DNA from: Allopusillimonas sp008369125
GTDB lineage: Bacteria > Pseudomonadota > Gammaproteobacteria > Burkholderiales > Burkholderiaceae_B
Length of the DNA: 64,000 nt
Assembly (NCBI RefSeq): GCF_008369125.1
Contig: NZ_VOAY01000006.1
Location: 222,391 to 286,390, forward strand
Direction of reading: 5' to 3'
In this document: positions 35,148-44,836 of the stretch, piece by piece
How the letters are laid out: every line of letters begins with the position of its first letter
Position numbering within the stretch: position 1 is the stretch's first letter
Made by a program: the position numbers and the translations under genes
The notes under the pieces: model-generated
Seen by the model: the letters and a program-made list of their open reading frames with translations, nothing else
Database searches by the model: none
What the model was told of the DNA's origin: nothing

Positions 35148-36221
35148 CTAGTGCCAGATATTCCAGGGCGTCTGCATCCAGATCGCCACCAATACCAGCC
35201 AGACGCCTGTGAACGGAATAAATACCTTCCAGCCCAGGCGCATGATCTGGTCATAGCGATAACGCGGGAACGTCGCACGGAACCAAATAAACATCGAAAC
35301 CACCACAAACGTTTTCAGGCCCAGCCACAACCAACCGGGAACCCACGTCAGCGGTGCAATTTCCAGGGGAGGCATCCACCCACCCAGGAACATAATGGAC
35401 GCCAGCGCCGACAACAAAATCATGTTGGCGTATTCGCCCAGGAAGAACAGCGCAAAACCCATGCCCGAATACTCGACCATGGATCCACCCACAATTTCTG
35501 ACTCACCCTCAACCATGTCAAATGGATGGCGGTTGGTCTCTGCCACGGCTGAAACCACATAAATAACAAAAAGCGGTAACAACGGCAGCCAGTTCCAGGA
35601 CATGAAGTTGACGCCGCGCTCGGCGAACCACCCCGCCCCTTGACCATTAACAATGCCACTGATATTGAGCGTGCCTGAAACCAGAATAACCGCGACAAAC
35701 ACAAAACCGATGGCCAGTTCGTAGGAAATCATTTGCGCTGCTGCACGCATGCCACCCAGCAAGGCATACTTGGAGTTAGACGCCCAGCCGGCAACGATTA
35801 CGCCGTAAACCCCAATTGACGTAAGCGCCATAACGAAAAGCAGGCCGGCGTTGATATCGGCCAACACCACTTCAGGCCCAAACGGTATTACGGCCCAGGC
35901 GGCAAGCGCCGGCATCAGCGTTACCACAGGTGCCAATATGAACAACAACTTGTTGGCCTTGGCAGGTACGATGACTTCTTTGGTGAGCAGTTTGAACACA
36001 TCGGCAAAAGGCTGCAGCAGCCCGCGATAACCAACGCGGTTGGGACCAAGACGCACGTGCATGGCACCGATCATCTTGCGTTCCCAATACGTCAGGTAAG
36101 CCACACACAAAATAATTGGCACGGCAATGACCAGAATTTTGACGGTCGTCCAGACCACCAGCCAGGGCGTAGGCCCGATAAGCTCCGTGCCAAAGTTCTC
36201 AATTGTTGTAAGCCACTCCAT
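35148..36221 (-). CDS. nuoH: NADH-quinone oxidoreductase subunit H
   Basis: This 357-residue membrane subunit forms much of the quinone chamber. Landmarks are AYLTYWERKMIGAMHVRLGPNRVGYRGLLQPFADVFKL cut by helices and AETNRHPFDMVEGESEIVGG with the acidic loop next to the quinone site. The ATG overlaps the nuoG stop by one base (TGATG), indicating translational coupling. Confidence 0.97.
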   Translation of the reverse strand: MEWLTTIENFGTELIGPTPWLVVWTTVKILVIAVPIILCVAYLTYWERKMIGAMHVRLGPNRVGYRGLLQPFADVFKLLTKEVIVPAKANKLLFILAPVVTLMPALAAWAVIPFGPEVVLADINAGLLFVMALTSIGVYGVIVAGWASNSKYALLGGMRAAAQMISYELAIGFVFVAVILVSGTLNISGIVNGQGAGWFAERGVNFMSWNWLPLLPLFVIYVVSAVAETNRHPFDMVEGESEIVGGSMVEYSGMGFALFFLGEYANMILLSALASIMFLGGWMPPLEIAPLTWVPGWLWLGLKTFVVVSMFIWFRATFPRYRYDQIMRLGWKVFIPFTGVWLVLVAIWMQTPWNIWH

Positions 36222-38548
36222 CAGGCACGCTCCACCGTCAAGAGGCCAAAGCTGCTACCCAAAGCCGCGCTGGCGTCAAACGCTGCGGCAATGCGAACGC
36301 AGCCGGAGGCCACTGTGTCATCCATTTGTGCAGGCAGCGTAACTTGCCCCTGCTCCGACCGAACTATTACCGCATCACCGTCTTCGACACCTAGGCCTGC
36401 CAGTGTGGCAGAGGCCATGCGCGCCTTGGGCGGCAGAGAAGCAGCCGTTTCCTGCAAAGGTGCTGACCTGCGCACCAAGGCGTCGGTACGGTAAATAGGC
36501 ACATCGGCAACGCGTTCCAGACCATCAAGCTTGCTGGACAGGGCCGGTAGCGCCGTCACCTCGTTGGACAGGCGCCCTTCAATACCTCCATCGAGCACTC
36601 GGTCGCGCACAGCTTCAGACGTTTCATCGTCAAAGCCTTCAAGCTCAAACAAGTTACCCAGCACCCGCAATACTTTCCAGGCGGGACGCGCATCAGCGTA
36701 AGGCGCTGCAACGCCCTTGAAACTCTGCACACGGCCTTCGGCATTAATAAAGGTGCCTGATGTTTCGGTAAATGGCGCAACAGGCAGCATGATGTCTGCC
36801 CATGCCTCGGCCGACGAGCGGAAAGGCGTCAAAGCCACGGCGAAGCCTGAATTTTTCAGTGCCTGCAATGCCTGTACGCCATTGTCGCTATCGAGCGATG
36901 GCTCAGCATGAAGCACTATGTACGCTTTGCGTGGCTGCTGCAGCATCTGGGTGGCGGTAAGCCCGCCCTCGCCCGGCGTTGCTCCTGCCATGTAGCCCCC
37001 CACCGTATTGCCACCGGGGGTAAGAAACCCGAACCGGGCATTGGCGGCATTGGCCAGTGTCGAGGCATTGGCCATGATAAGACTTGCACGATCAGAGGAC
37101 ACGGCCGCGTTACCAAGCAGCACAGCGACACGTTGCCCCGATGCCAGGCTGTCCGCAATGGCACGCGCCTGAGCAGAAGGCTCGACCCCGGCAAAAGCGT
37201 GTGGCACAGGCTGACCAGCGGCTGTAGCCAACGCCACAGCAACCTCGGCCAGTGCAGCAGGAATAAGACTTGGCGCAACCGTTAGGCGTACAGCCACCGG
37301 AAACAGTGGATCGTCGGCGGCGGAGTCAATAAACGAGACCTGAGTGCCCGACTTGCAGGCCTGGCGCAGACGCTGTGCCATCAGGGGGTGATCTTTACGC
37401 AGGAACGAGCCGACCACCAATACGCGATCGAGCTTGTTCAGTTCGGCGACGGGCATGCCCAGCCATGGAATACCTGAAAGCGCGTTATCGAAAGACGGGT
37501 CAGTGTTACGCAGCCGGAAATCAATGTTTTCAGATCCTAACGCGCGGGTCAGCCGAGCCAGCAAGGCCAGCTCTTCAGTGGTTGCCGTTGAACTGCCCAG
37601 CGCACCGATCTGGTCGGAGCCAAACTGTTCGCGTGCAGTGTTTAGCCCGTGCACGACCAGTTGCAACGCGTCGGCCCATGAGGCCTCGCGCCACTGCCCG
37701 TCTTGCCCCTTAACCATGGGATGAGCCAGCCGGTCTTCGGTGTACAGGCCTTCGTACGAGAAACGGTCACGATCACTGAGCCAGCACTCGTTGACGTCTT
37801 CGTTTTCGAACGGCACCACGCGCATGACGCGGTCCCGCTTGGTTTGCACCACCAGATTGGCACCAAGACTATCGTGAGGGCTAACCGAAAACCGGCGCCC
37901 CAGCTCCCAGGTACGGGCAGACATCTTGAACGGCTTGGACAACAGCGCGCCAACAGGGCAAACGTCAATCATGTTGCCAGACAGCTCCGACTCGACAGCC
38001 TCGCCCACAAACGTAGTGATTTCGGCAAACTCACCACGGTTGAGCATACCGACTTCCATGATGCCGCCGATCTCTTGACCTACGCGAATACAGCGTGTGC
38101 AATGAATGCAACGTTGCATGGCGTCGGCCGAAATGAGCGGACCCATGTGCTTGCCCACCACGACGCGCTTGGCTTCTTGGTAGCGTGAGGCCGAAGCACC
38201 ATAGCCCACGGCCAGATCCTGCAGCTGACATTCCCCGCCCTGGTCGCAAACTGGACAGTCAAGGGGGTGATTAATCAGCAAAAATTCCATAACGCTCTTT
38301 TGCGCGGCAACCGCTGCAGCAGAACGTGTACGTACCACCATGCCATTGGTAACAGGCGTGGCACAGGCGGGCAAGGCCTTAGGCGCTTTTTCTACTTCAA
38401 CAAGACACATGCGACAGTTGGCCGCAATGGACAGTTTTTTGTGATAGCAGAAATGCGGTATGTAGACGCCAAGCTTGTGGGCAGCCTGGATAACCATGCT
38501 GCCTTCTTCGGCTTCTACTTTGATGCCATCGATGGTGATCTCAACCAT
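36221..38548 (-). CDS. nuoG: NADH-quinone oxidoreductase subunit G
   Basis: This is the large peripheral subunit, 775 residues. The N-terminal part binds a [2Fe-2S] cluster (CYHKKLSIAANCRMCLVEVE...C), followed by the His-ligated cluster motif and CIHCTRCIRVGQEIGG. The rest is a molybdopterin-oxidoreductase-like domain without molybdenum cofactor function in complex I. It lacks the extra CxxCxxxC...C cluster set of some E. coli-type NuoG as far as I can see by eye. It sits 14 bp after nuoF. Confidence 0.96.
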   Translation of the reverse strand: MVEITIDGIKVEAEEGSMVIQAAHKLGVYIPHFCYHKKLSIAANCRMCLVEVEKAPKALPACATPVTNGMVVRTRSAAAVAAQKSVMEFLLINHPLDCPVCDQGGECQLQDLAVGYGASASRYQEAKRVVVGKHMGPLISADAMQRCIHCTRCIRVGQEIGGIMEVGMLNRGEFAEITTFVGEAVESELSGNMIDVCPVGALLSKPFKMSARTWELGRRFSVSPHDSLGANLVVQTKRDRVMRVVPFENEDVNECWLSDRDRFSYEGLYTEDRLAHPMVKGQDGQWREASWADALQLVVHGLNTAREQFGSDQIGALGSSTATTEELALLARLTRALGSENIDFRLRNTDPSFDNALSGIPWLGMPVAELNKLDRVLVVGSFLRKDHPLMAQRLRQACKSGTQVSFIDSAADDPLFPVAVRLTVAPSLIPAALAEVAVALATAAGQPVPHAFAGVEPSAQARAIADSLASGQRVAVLLGNAAVSSDRASLIMANASTLANAANARFGFLTPGGNTVGGYMAGATPGEGGLTATQMLQQPRKAYIVLHAEPSLDSDNGVQALQALKNSGFAVALTPFRSSAEAWADIMLPVAPFTETSGTFINAEGRVQSFKGVAAPYADARPAWKVLRVLGNLFELEGFDDETSEAVRDRVLDGGIEGRLSNEVTALPALSSKLDGLERVADVPIYRTDALVRRSAPLQETAASLPPKARMASATLAGLGVEDGDAVIVRSEQGQVTLPAQMDDTVASGCVRIAAAFDASAALGSSFGLLTVERA

Positions 38549-38562
38549 TAGCGTATCCTGAC

Positions 38563-39930
38563 CTACAAATATTTGGGCACCACACAGCGCTTATGCTCTA
38601 TGTGATGTGCGAACTCGTCGCGGAAATGTTTGACAAAGCTGCGTACCGGCATGGCTGCTGCATCAGCGAGCGCGCAAATCGTACGCCCCATCATGTTATG
38701 TGCAACCGAGTCGAGCACTTCCATGTCTTCCGGGCGCCCTTCCCCGTTTTCAATACGCTCGACCATGCGATACAGCCAGCCCGTGCCTTCGCGGCAAGGT
38801 GTGCACTGACCGCAGCTTTCCTCGAAATAGAAATACGACAGTCGCATCAGCGACTTGACCATGCAGCGCGTGTCATCCATGACAATAACTGCGCCAGAAC
38901 CAAGCATAGAACCAGCCTTGGCGATGGAATCGTAATCCATATTGGTTTGCATCATGATGTCAGCAGGCAACACGGGCGCACTTGAACCACCTGGAATTAC
39001 CGCCTTTAGCGTGCGGCCTTCGCGCAGCCCACCAGCCAGTTCAAGCAATTTGCTGAACGGTGTGCCCAGCGGCACTTCATAGTTGCCAGGCAGACGCACA
39101 TCGCCAGACACGGAAAAGAGCTTGGTGCCGCCGGCATTGGCGACGCCGATATCGAGATATTCTTTTGCACTGTTACGGAAAATCCAGGGCACAGCCGCGA
39201 ATGTTTCGGTGTTATTAACAGTGGTTGGCTTGCCATACAGGCCGAAACTGGCCGGGAAAGGCGGCTTGAAGCGCGGCTGGCCTTTCTTGCCTTCGAGCGA
39301 CTCAAGCAATGCGGTTTCTTCGCCGCATATGTAGGCGCCGAAACCATGAAAGCCGTACAGCTGAAAGTTGAAACCCGAGCCTAAAATATTGTCGCCCAGA
39401 AAGCCCGCCTCACGCGCCTGCTCAAGCGCCTCTTCAAAGCGCTCGTAAACCTCAAAGACTTCACCGTGGATATAGTTGTATCCCACCGTAATGCCCATGG
39501 CATACGCGGCAATAATCATACCCTCTATGACAATATGCGGATTGAAACGCAGAATATCTCGGTCTTTGAATGTACCGGGCTCACCTTCGTCAGAGTTGCA
39601 TACCAGGTATTTTTGCCCTGGCAGCGTACGCGGCATAAAGCTCCATTTAAGCCCCGTCGGAAAGCCTGCACCACCACGTCCGCGCAGGCTTGATGCCTTG
39701 ACTTCAGCGATCACGTCTTCCGGCGTCATGCCGGTGGTCAGAATTTTGCGCAAGGCTTCATAGCCGCCGCGCTTGACGTAGGCTTCAAGCCCCCAGTTGC
39801 TGCCGTCAAGCCCCTGGACAATCTGCGGGTTGATATGGCGATCATGGAAAATCATGCTGGTGGACAAATCACCAGTAGGGTTGGGTTCCAGCCCCTGCGA
39901 AAACCGTTGCAACAGATCTGCCACGCTCAT
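38563..39930 (-). CDS. nuoF: NADH-quinone oxidoreductase subunit F
   Basis: This subunit binds FMN and NADH and holds cluster N3. The product is 455 residues. GRGGAGFPTGLKW and the GEPGTFKDRD segment line the FMN/NADH site, and ESCGQCTPCREGTGW supplies three of the four N3 cysteines. The ATG overlaps nuoE by 4 bp. The first 25 or so residues before MIFHDRHINPQIV are longer than in many NuoF proteins, so initiation at the inner ATG is possible, but coupling favours the outer one. Confidence 0.96.
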   Translation of the reverse strand: MSVADLLQRFSQGLEPNPTGDLSTSMIFHDRHINPQIVQGLDGSNWGLEAYVKRGGYEALRKILTTGMTPEDVIAEVKASSLRGRGGAGFPTGLKWSFMPRTLPGQKYLVCNSDEGEPGTFKDRDILRFNPHIVIEGMIIAAYAMGITVGYNYIHGEVFEVYERFEEALEQAREAGFLGDNILGSGFNFQLYGFHGFGAYICGEETALLESLEGKKGQPRFKPPFPASFGLYGKPTTVNNTETFAAVPWIFRNSAKEYLDIGVANAGGTKLFSVSGDVRLPGNYEVPLGTPFSKLLELAGGLREGRTLKAVIPGGSSAPVLPADIMMQTNMDYDSIAKAGSMLGSGAVIVMDDTRCMVKSLMRLSYFYFEESCGQCTPCREGTGWLYRMVERIENGEGRPEDMEVLDSVAHNMMGRTICALADAAAMPVRSFVKHFRDEFAHHIEHKRCVVPKYL

Positions 39931-40421
39931 GCCGATTCTCCGTGACGTTTGATTTCTTCGATCATGGCGTCGATTTTATCCTCTGACATGCGTACACACA
40001 TGTGCTTGCTGTTTACGAGCAAAACGGGAGAATCACCACAGGCACCCATGCACTCACCTTCTGCCAGCGTAAACAGGCCGTCAGGAGTGGTTTCATGGAA
40101 ATCGATACCCAGTTTCTGCTTGAGATAATCAGCAGTTTTGACGCCGTCGCGCAAGGCACAGGGCAAGTTAGTACACACCGTAAGCGTAAAACGCCCAACC
40201 GGATGCGTCTGGAACATATTGTAGAAAGAAGCCACCTCTTGCACCGCAATCGGCGGCATACCAATATAGGCGGCGACATCTCTGATAACTTCAGTGGATA
40301 TCCAGCCTTTTTCGTCTTGAGCGACAGTTAGCGCAGCGATAACGGCGGATTGCTTTTGATCGTCAGGAAATTTAGCGATTTCCTTGTCGATTTTTTTGTA
40401 AGCTTGTTCGGACAGCAGCAT
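39927..40421 (-). CDS. nuoE: NADH-quinone oxidoreductase subunit E
   Basis: This 164-residue subunit carries the [2Fe-2S] cluster N1a. Cysteine pairs are in CTNLPCALRDG and ECMGACGDSPV. The N-terminal helical bundle includes ALTVAQDEKGWIS. It is 35 bp after nuoD and coupled to nuoF. Confidence 0.97.
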   Translation of the reverse strand: MLLSEQAYKKIDKEIAKFPDDQKQSAVIAALTVAQDEKGWISTEVIRDVAAYIGMPPIAVQEVASFYNMFQTHPVGRFTLTVCTNLPCALRDGVKTADYLKQKLGIDFHETTPDGLFTLAEGECMGACGDSPVLLVNSKHMCVRMSEDKIDAMIEEIKRHGESA

Positions 40422-40456
40422 AGTTTGGTTCCGGTGTTTACCTTGGCACAGGCCGA

Positions 40457-41713
40457 TTAACGGTCGATCTCGCCAAACACAATATCTTGGGTCCCGATAA
40501 TTGTGACGCAGTCGGCGATCATGTGACCGCGTGACATTTCGTCCAGGGTCGACAGATGGGCAAAACCTGGCGCACGTATTTTGACGCGGTAAGGCTTGTT
40601 GGCGCCATCAGACACCATATAGATGCCGAACTCGCCCTTGGGATGTTCAATGCTGGCATAGGCCTCACCAACCGGCACATGCATGCCCTCAGTGAACAGC
40701 TTGAAGTGGTGGATAAGATCTTCCATGCCTGTCTTCATGCGCTCGCGCGACGGAGGCGCGACCTTATGATTGTCAGTGATAACCGGGCCTGGATTGTTGC
40801 GCAGCCACTCTACACACTGGCGAATAATGCGATTGCTCTCGCGCATTTCGGCAATACGCACCAGGTAGCGATCATAGCAATCACCGTTTTTTCCGACGGG
40901 AATGTCAAAATCAAGACGGTCGTACACCTCGTAAGGCTGATTGCGACGTAAGTCCCACTCGACGCCAGAACCACGCAGCATGGCACCCGTAAAGCCCAGT
41001 GCCTTGGCACGGTCGGCAGTGACGATGCCTACATCTACCAGACGTTGCTTCCAGATGCGGTTGTCGGTAAGCAGAGTTTCGTATTCATCAACGCATGTAG
41101 GGAAACGGTTGGTGAAGTCTTCGATGAAATCAAGCAGCGAACCCGAGCGCGCTTCGTTCATGGCCTTGAGCTCTTTTTCGCCACGATACTTGCTGCTCTG
41201 CCCGTACTGCGGCATGGTGCCCGGCAGGTCGCGGTACACGCCACCCGGGCGGTAGTACGCCGCATGCAGGCGAGCACCCGACACGGCTTCGTAGCAATCC
41301 ATGAGATCTTCGCGCTCGCGGAAGGCGTACAAAAACACCGCCATGGCACCCACGTCAAGTGCGTGCGACCCAATGGACATAAGGTGGTTAAGCAGGCGAG
41401 TGATCTCGTCAAACATGACGCGAATGTACTGGGCACGCAACGGCACCTCGATGCCAGTCAGCTTTTCGATTGCCATCACATAGGCGTGCTCGTTGCACAT
41501 CATGGAGACATAATCGAGGCGGTCCATATAGGGCAGCGCCTGCAGAAATGTGCGGTGCTCGGCCAGCTTTTCGGTGGCACGATGCAACAGCCCGATGTGC
41601 GGGTCGGCACGCTGGATGACTTCGCCGTCAAGCTCAAGCACCAGACGCAGCACGCCGTGCGCGGCCGGATGCTGGGGCCCGAAGTTAAGGGTGTAGTTTT
41701 TTATTTCAGCCAT
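40457..41713 (-). CDS. nuoD: NADH-quinone oxidoreductase subunit D
   Basis: This 418-residue subunit derives from the NiFe-hydrogenase large-subunit fold and forms the quinone-binding pocket with NuoB. It starts NYTLNFGPQHPAAHGVLRLVLELDGE, with the quinone-contact histidine, and has HIGLLHRATEKLAEH and LDYVSMMCNEHAY. The stop codon of nuoC directly abuts its ATG. NuoC and NuoD are separate here, unlike the E. coli NuoCD fusion. Confidence 0.97.
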   Translation of the reverse strand: MAEIKNYTLNFGPQHPAAHGVLRLVLELDGEVIQRADPHIGLLHRATEKLAEHRTFLQALPYMDRLDYVSMMCNEHAYVMAIEKLTGIEVPLRAQYIRVMFDEITRLLNHLMSIGSHALDVGAMAVFLYAFREREDLMDCYEAVSGARLHAAYYRPGGVYRDLPGTMPQYGQSSKYRGEKELKAMNEARSGSLLDFIEDFTNRFPTCVDEYETLLTDNRIWKQRLVDVGIVTADRAKALGFTGAMLRGSGVEWDLRRNQPYEVYDRLDFDIPVGKNGDCYDRYLVRIAEMRESNRIIRQCVEWLRNNPGPVITDNHKVAPPSRERMKTGMEDLIHHFKLFTEGMHVPVGEAYASIEHPKGEFGIYMVSDGANKPYRVKIRAPGFAHLSTLDEMSRGHMIADCVTIIGTQDIVFGEIDR

Positions 41714-42325
41714 TTATCGCTCTACTCCGTAGCCTTCTTCGCGCACCACACGAGGGGTCACCTCGCGTGGCTCGATCGAAACGGGCTGATAGATAACCCG
41801 CTGCTGCTCTGTGTCATAACGCATTTCGACATAGCCCGAGATGGGGAAGTCTTTGCGGAAGGGGTGCCCGATAAAGCCATAGTCGGTGAGTATGCGCCGC
41901 AGGTCAGGGTGGCCTTCAAAAACAATACCATACAGGTCAAACGCTTCGCGCTCATACCAGTTTACGGACGGCCACACATCGACCAGCGAGGGCAGCACAG
42001 GGAAGTCATCACCAGGAACAAAGGTACGCACCCTGATCCGCACGTTGTGCTTGAGCGACAGCAAATGCAACACGACCGCAAACCGGGCCGGAAAAAGGCC
42101 GGGCTCTACCGTGTTGGTGGGAGCACCCCACGCGGAGTAATCCATGCCGCAAAGATCAATACAGGTTTCAAAGTGCAATGCCTCGTTGTCACGCAGCGCA
42201 GCGCACACATCAAGCCAGTCTTTGGTGGAAACTTCAATAGTGATTTCGCCAAGCGCGACTTTTAGCGAAACAGTATCGCCAAACGTTGCCTGAAGCGTTG
42301 TATGTAGCTTTTCGAGCCGAGTCAT
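41714..42325 (-). CDS. nuoC: NADH-quinone oxidoreductase subunit C
   Basis: This 203-residue peripheral-arm subunit has the 30-kDa family signature WYEREAFDLYGIVFEGHPDLRRIL followed by GHPFRKDFP. It lies 8 bp after nuoB and abuts nuoD with no gap. Confidence 0.97.
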   Translation of the reverse strand: MTRLEKLHTTLQATFGDTVSLKVALGEITIEVSTKDWLDVCAALRDNEALHFETCIDLCGMDYSAWGAPTNTVEPGLFPARFAVVLHLLSLKHNVRIRVRTFVPGDDFPVLPSLVDVWPSVNWYEREAFDLYGIVFEGHPDLRRILTDYGFIGHPFRKDFPISGYVEMRYDTEQQRVIYQPVSIEPREVTPRVVREEGYGVER

Positions 42326-42333
42326 TTATACAC

Positions 42334-42810
42334 CTAGCGCGCAATCGTGTTGGTGAGACGGATTTTGTTCTGCATTTGCAGCAACCCATAGACCAGCGCC
42401 TCAGCGGTAGGCGGGCAACCGGGCACGTAGACATCAACAGGCACAATGCGATCACACCCGCGCACTACAGAGTAGGAGTAGTGGTAATACCCGCCGCCGT
42501 TTGCACAGGAACCCATGGAAACCACCCAGCGGGGCTCAGCCATTTGGTCATAGACCTTACGCAGCGCAGGCGCCATCTTGTTGCACAGCGTACCCGCGAC
42601 GATCATGAGATCAGACTGACGGGGGCTGGGACGAAAGATAATGCCAAACTGGTCGAGATCGTACCGGGCCGCGCCCGCGTGCATCATCTCAACCGCGCAA
42701 CAGGCCAGACCGAAGGTCATGGGCCAAAGCGAGCCCGTCTTGGCCCAGTTCAGAAACTTGTCTGCGCTGGTGGTTATAAAACCTTCTTTCATAATGCCGT
42801 CGATAGCCAT
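42334..42810 (-). CDS. nuoB: NADH-quinone oxidoreductase subunit B
   Basis: This 158-residue subunit ligates the terminal cluster N2. The tandem cysteines are in FGLACCAVEMMH, with the other ligands in GSCANGGGYY and VPGCPPTAEAL. A 178-bp spacer separates it from nuoA upstream, longer than the few to tens of bases usual between these genes. Confidence 0.97.
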   Translation of the reverse strand: MAIDGIMKEGFITTSADKFLNWAKTGSLWPMTFGLACCAVEMMHAGAARYDLDQFGIIFRPSPRQSDLMIVAGTLCNKMAPALRKVYDQMAEPRWVVSMGSCANGGGYYHYSYSVVRGCDRIVPVDVYVPGCPPTAEALVYGLLQMQNKIRLTNTIAR

Positions 42811-42988
42811 AATTTTGCCTATTTAATGCCTGTGCCAGGCGTAATGCCGACGAAACGGAGAGCAGAACAATCAAGCAACACGCCGCCTCACATGGCGTTG
42901 GACAGATACACTGACCACCCTTGTTGTGCCTGGGGGCCCTGCCGCCGCAACCCGCAAGACCGCGCTCTGTGCGCCGTCCAGCCGAGTG

Positions 42989-43348
42989 TTATTCCCAGTC
43001 TAGTGCGCCCTTCTTCCATTCGTAAATAAAACCGACGGTAAGAATGGACAGAAATATCAGAATCGTCCAGAGACCAACCATACCGATGGCGCCATTGGCA
43101 ACGGCCCACGGAAACAGAAAGGCGATTTCAAGATCGAACATGATGAACAGAATGGCTACCAGATAGTAGCGGATGTCGAACTTCATGCGTGAGTCGCCGA
43201 AAGCCTCGAAACCACACTCATACTGGGAGAGCTTTTCATCGTAGGGCCGATGCGGCCCAAGTAGCCTGCCAGCACCCAAGAGGGCAAAGCCCAGAACGGT
43301 GGCAATGACTATAAAAAGCAGAACAGGAAAATACTCTTGCAGATTCAT
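42989..43348 (-). CDS. nuoA: NADH-quinone oxidoreductase subunit A
   Basis: This is the first gene of the complex I operon and encodes a small three-helix membrane subunit. I chose ATG 43348 (MNLQEYFPVLLFIVIATVLGF; 119 residues); an ATG three codons earlier (43357) is possible. The conserved YECGFEAFGDSRMKFDIRYYLVAILFIMFDLEIAFLFPW loop and helix are intact. Confidence 0.96.
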   Translation of the reverse strand: MNLQEYFPVLLFIVIATVLGFALLGAGRLLGPHRPYDEKLSQYECGFEAFGDSRMKFDIRYYLVAILFIMFDLEIAFLFPWAVANGAIGMVGLWTILIFLSILTVGFIYEWKKGALDWE

Positions 43349-43762
43349 GCAAAGCATCCAATCACGGTGAATAAACTTCCTGATTGTAGCATTTTGAGAG
43401 CATCTTTCTAGTGAAAAACCCTTAAGCCCCTCAAGGGTCCAAGATTTTTACGGAAGATCATAAAATTTGCCCGATAAGGCCTGACGATACAACACCGTAC
43501 TGAGCGGTGTCAGACTCTTTTGTTTTCAGGCAGTTGGCATAAAGCACCGATACGCCTCGCTTCCCTGATACCCTGGGTGTGGATAAAAGCCTGCGTGCGT
43601 ACATTGACCGTTCCGCACCCGCTCTCCTCTCGGGCACTGCTGCTCTCTCGAGCACTGCACCTTTCCGAGTGAGGCTTGAACCACTCCACGTGTTAGCCCC
43701 CCCCGAAAAACGCCAGTACGCGCCCTCCGCTGGCCAGCCTTTGTGCCAATAAAAAGCCAGCG
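43349..43762. other. Spacer between nuoA and the Rpn nuclease gene
   Basis: Apart from the candidate nuo promoter, this 414-bp stretch has no convincing gene. A minus-strand frame (43458-43766, TTG start) overlaps the end of the nuclease gene, but its composition looks non-coding: W/G/S-rich with no family motif. A run of eight Cs lies at 43697-43704. It marks the left junction of the accessory region. Confidence 0.5.
43383..43410 (-). promoter_or_regulatory. Candidate nuo operon promoter
   Basis: On the minus strand a TACAAT -10 (43383-43388) lies 35 bp before the nuoA ATG, with a TAGAAA -35 candidate 16 bp upstream (43405-43410). An inverted repeat ACCCTT/AAGGGT (43418-43423, 43433-43438) lies just upstream. 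Confidence 0.4.
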
Positions 43763-44836
43763 TCAAATAAAGACGCTTTCAATGCACCGGGCATCCAACA
43801 GGCTTAGTGACCAGTTATGCAGTTGATCAGCGCTGGCGCGCGAAAGCTGCGCTTGGTAATACGAAGACAGGGGCCCAAACTTGTGCTCGAGCTGACGCGC
43901 CAAAAGTTGTGCCTGGCCTTTTTGCTCGCCGTCGTACCGCGCCTGGTCCAGCATATCTTCGGCATCAACCAGGGCCTGCTCCCGGCGCTCGGCCATCAAG
44001 CGCAACTCTTCATTGGAATACAACGTTTGCAGATGAGTCAGAGCTTCTTGTACAGGTGGGTGGGTGATTGCATTCATGGCGCCCTCATCCAGGTTGTTCA
44101 ATAGGCATGCAGTCCAGGCCAACAGCGGCTCAGGCAATTCACGCAGCGCTTCGGCTTTGTGAAGTTCAATTATATGCACTTGCAGCACCTGATCCAACTG
44201 TATTTGCGGGTATTGGCTGTCTCGCAGCGTGAAGTGCCAGTTAGCCTTGGCGGGGTATTGGGTAAACAGGTCATGCGCCAGTAGGCTAATCCCGATCGCC
44301 GGCTTAAGGTCTCGATAGCCCTGTCCGGCCTTTAATTGCCCAGCCAAGCTGCGCGCCACACCATAGACGTTACGCTGCGGCCAGTGCCGAAAGGGCTGTA
44401 GTTGCATCTCTATGCCCAGGCGCTGACCATCGACATCCTCAGCGAGGATGTCCAGCACGATGTGCTTGCCCTCCAGGTCTTGCGGCAAAATCGTCGGGTT
44501 CAAGATGCGCTGCACCGTTATCGGTGCCGCAGGGTGGCGTACCGCATTAATCAGATCAGACAAGAGGTGCGGGTGGCGGCTGACCAAGGCCTTGAAGACC
44601 ACGTCATTGCACAGCGAGAGACCATGTACGTGAAGCCCCCGCGCTTGCGTGTGCGCCTTGAAACGAGACTGCTGCACACCGCTATGCGCCAGCCCGGAAG
44701 CCGCCCGCTCCGTTGACGTAGGATTAGATGATGCCATCGATTGCGTAGGACTGACTACCGCCGCCGATAACGCCGGGTTGGGCGCCACCCTCTCTGCAGG
44801 GGAGCCTGACGATGAGAAGGGGTTAAACAATGACAT
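43763..44836 (-). CDS. Rpn/PD-(D/E)XK nuclease family putative transposase
   Basis: This 357-residue protein belongs to the Rpn-type, transposase-like PD-(D/E)XK nuclease group (PDDEXK_2). The nuclease core is at about residues 70-190. It starts LSLCNDVVFKALVSRHPHLLSDLINAV, then the catalytic acidic pattern LDILAEDVDGQRLGIEMQLQ (D, then E-x-Q), then YGVARSLAGQLKAGQGY. A charged helical C-terminal part (ERREQALVDAEDMLDQARYDGEQKG) ends in a DUF4351-like segment. The first 70 or so residues are serine-rich and disordered. E. coli Rpn proteins promote RecA-independent recombination. No terminal inverted repeats or second transposase gene are visible, so it looks like a stand-alone nuclease gene rather than a full insertion sequence. 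Confidence 0.85.
   Translation of the reverse strand: MSLFNPFSSSGSPAERVAPNPALSAAVVSPTQSMASSNPTSTERAASGLAHSGVQQSRFKAHTQARGLHVHGLSLCNDVVFKALVSRHPHLLSDLINAVRHPAAPITVQRILNPTILPQDLEGKHIVLDILAEDVDGQRLGIEMQLQPFRHWPQRNVYGVARSLAGQLKAGQGYRDLKPAIGISLLAHDLFTQYPAKANWHFTLRDSQYPQIQLDQVLQVHIIELHKAEALRELPEPLLAWTACLLNNLDEGAMNAITHPPVQEALTHLQTLYSNEELRLMAERREQALVDAEDMLDQARYDGEQKGQAQLLARQLEHKFGPLSSYYQAQLSRASADQLHNWSLSLLDARCIESVFI

Noticed and set aside
41045..42265. 406-codon plus-strand frame opposite nuoC and nuoD
   Set aside because: It is antisense to two well-supported nuo genes, and its product has no recognisable features.
43458..43766. 102-codon minus-strand frame overlapping the end of the Rpn gene
   Set aside because: It starts with TTG, has no recognised family and an unusual W/G/S/R-rich composition. 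It more likely reflects GC-rich non-coding DNA.
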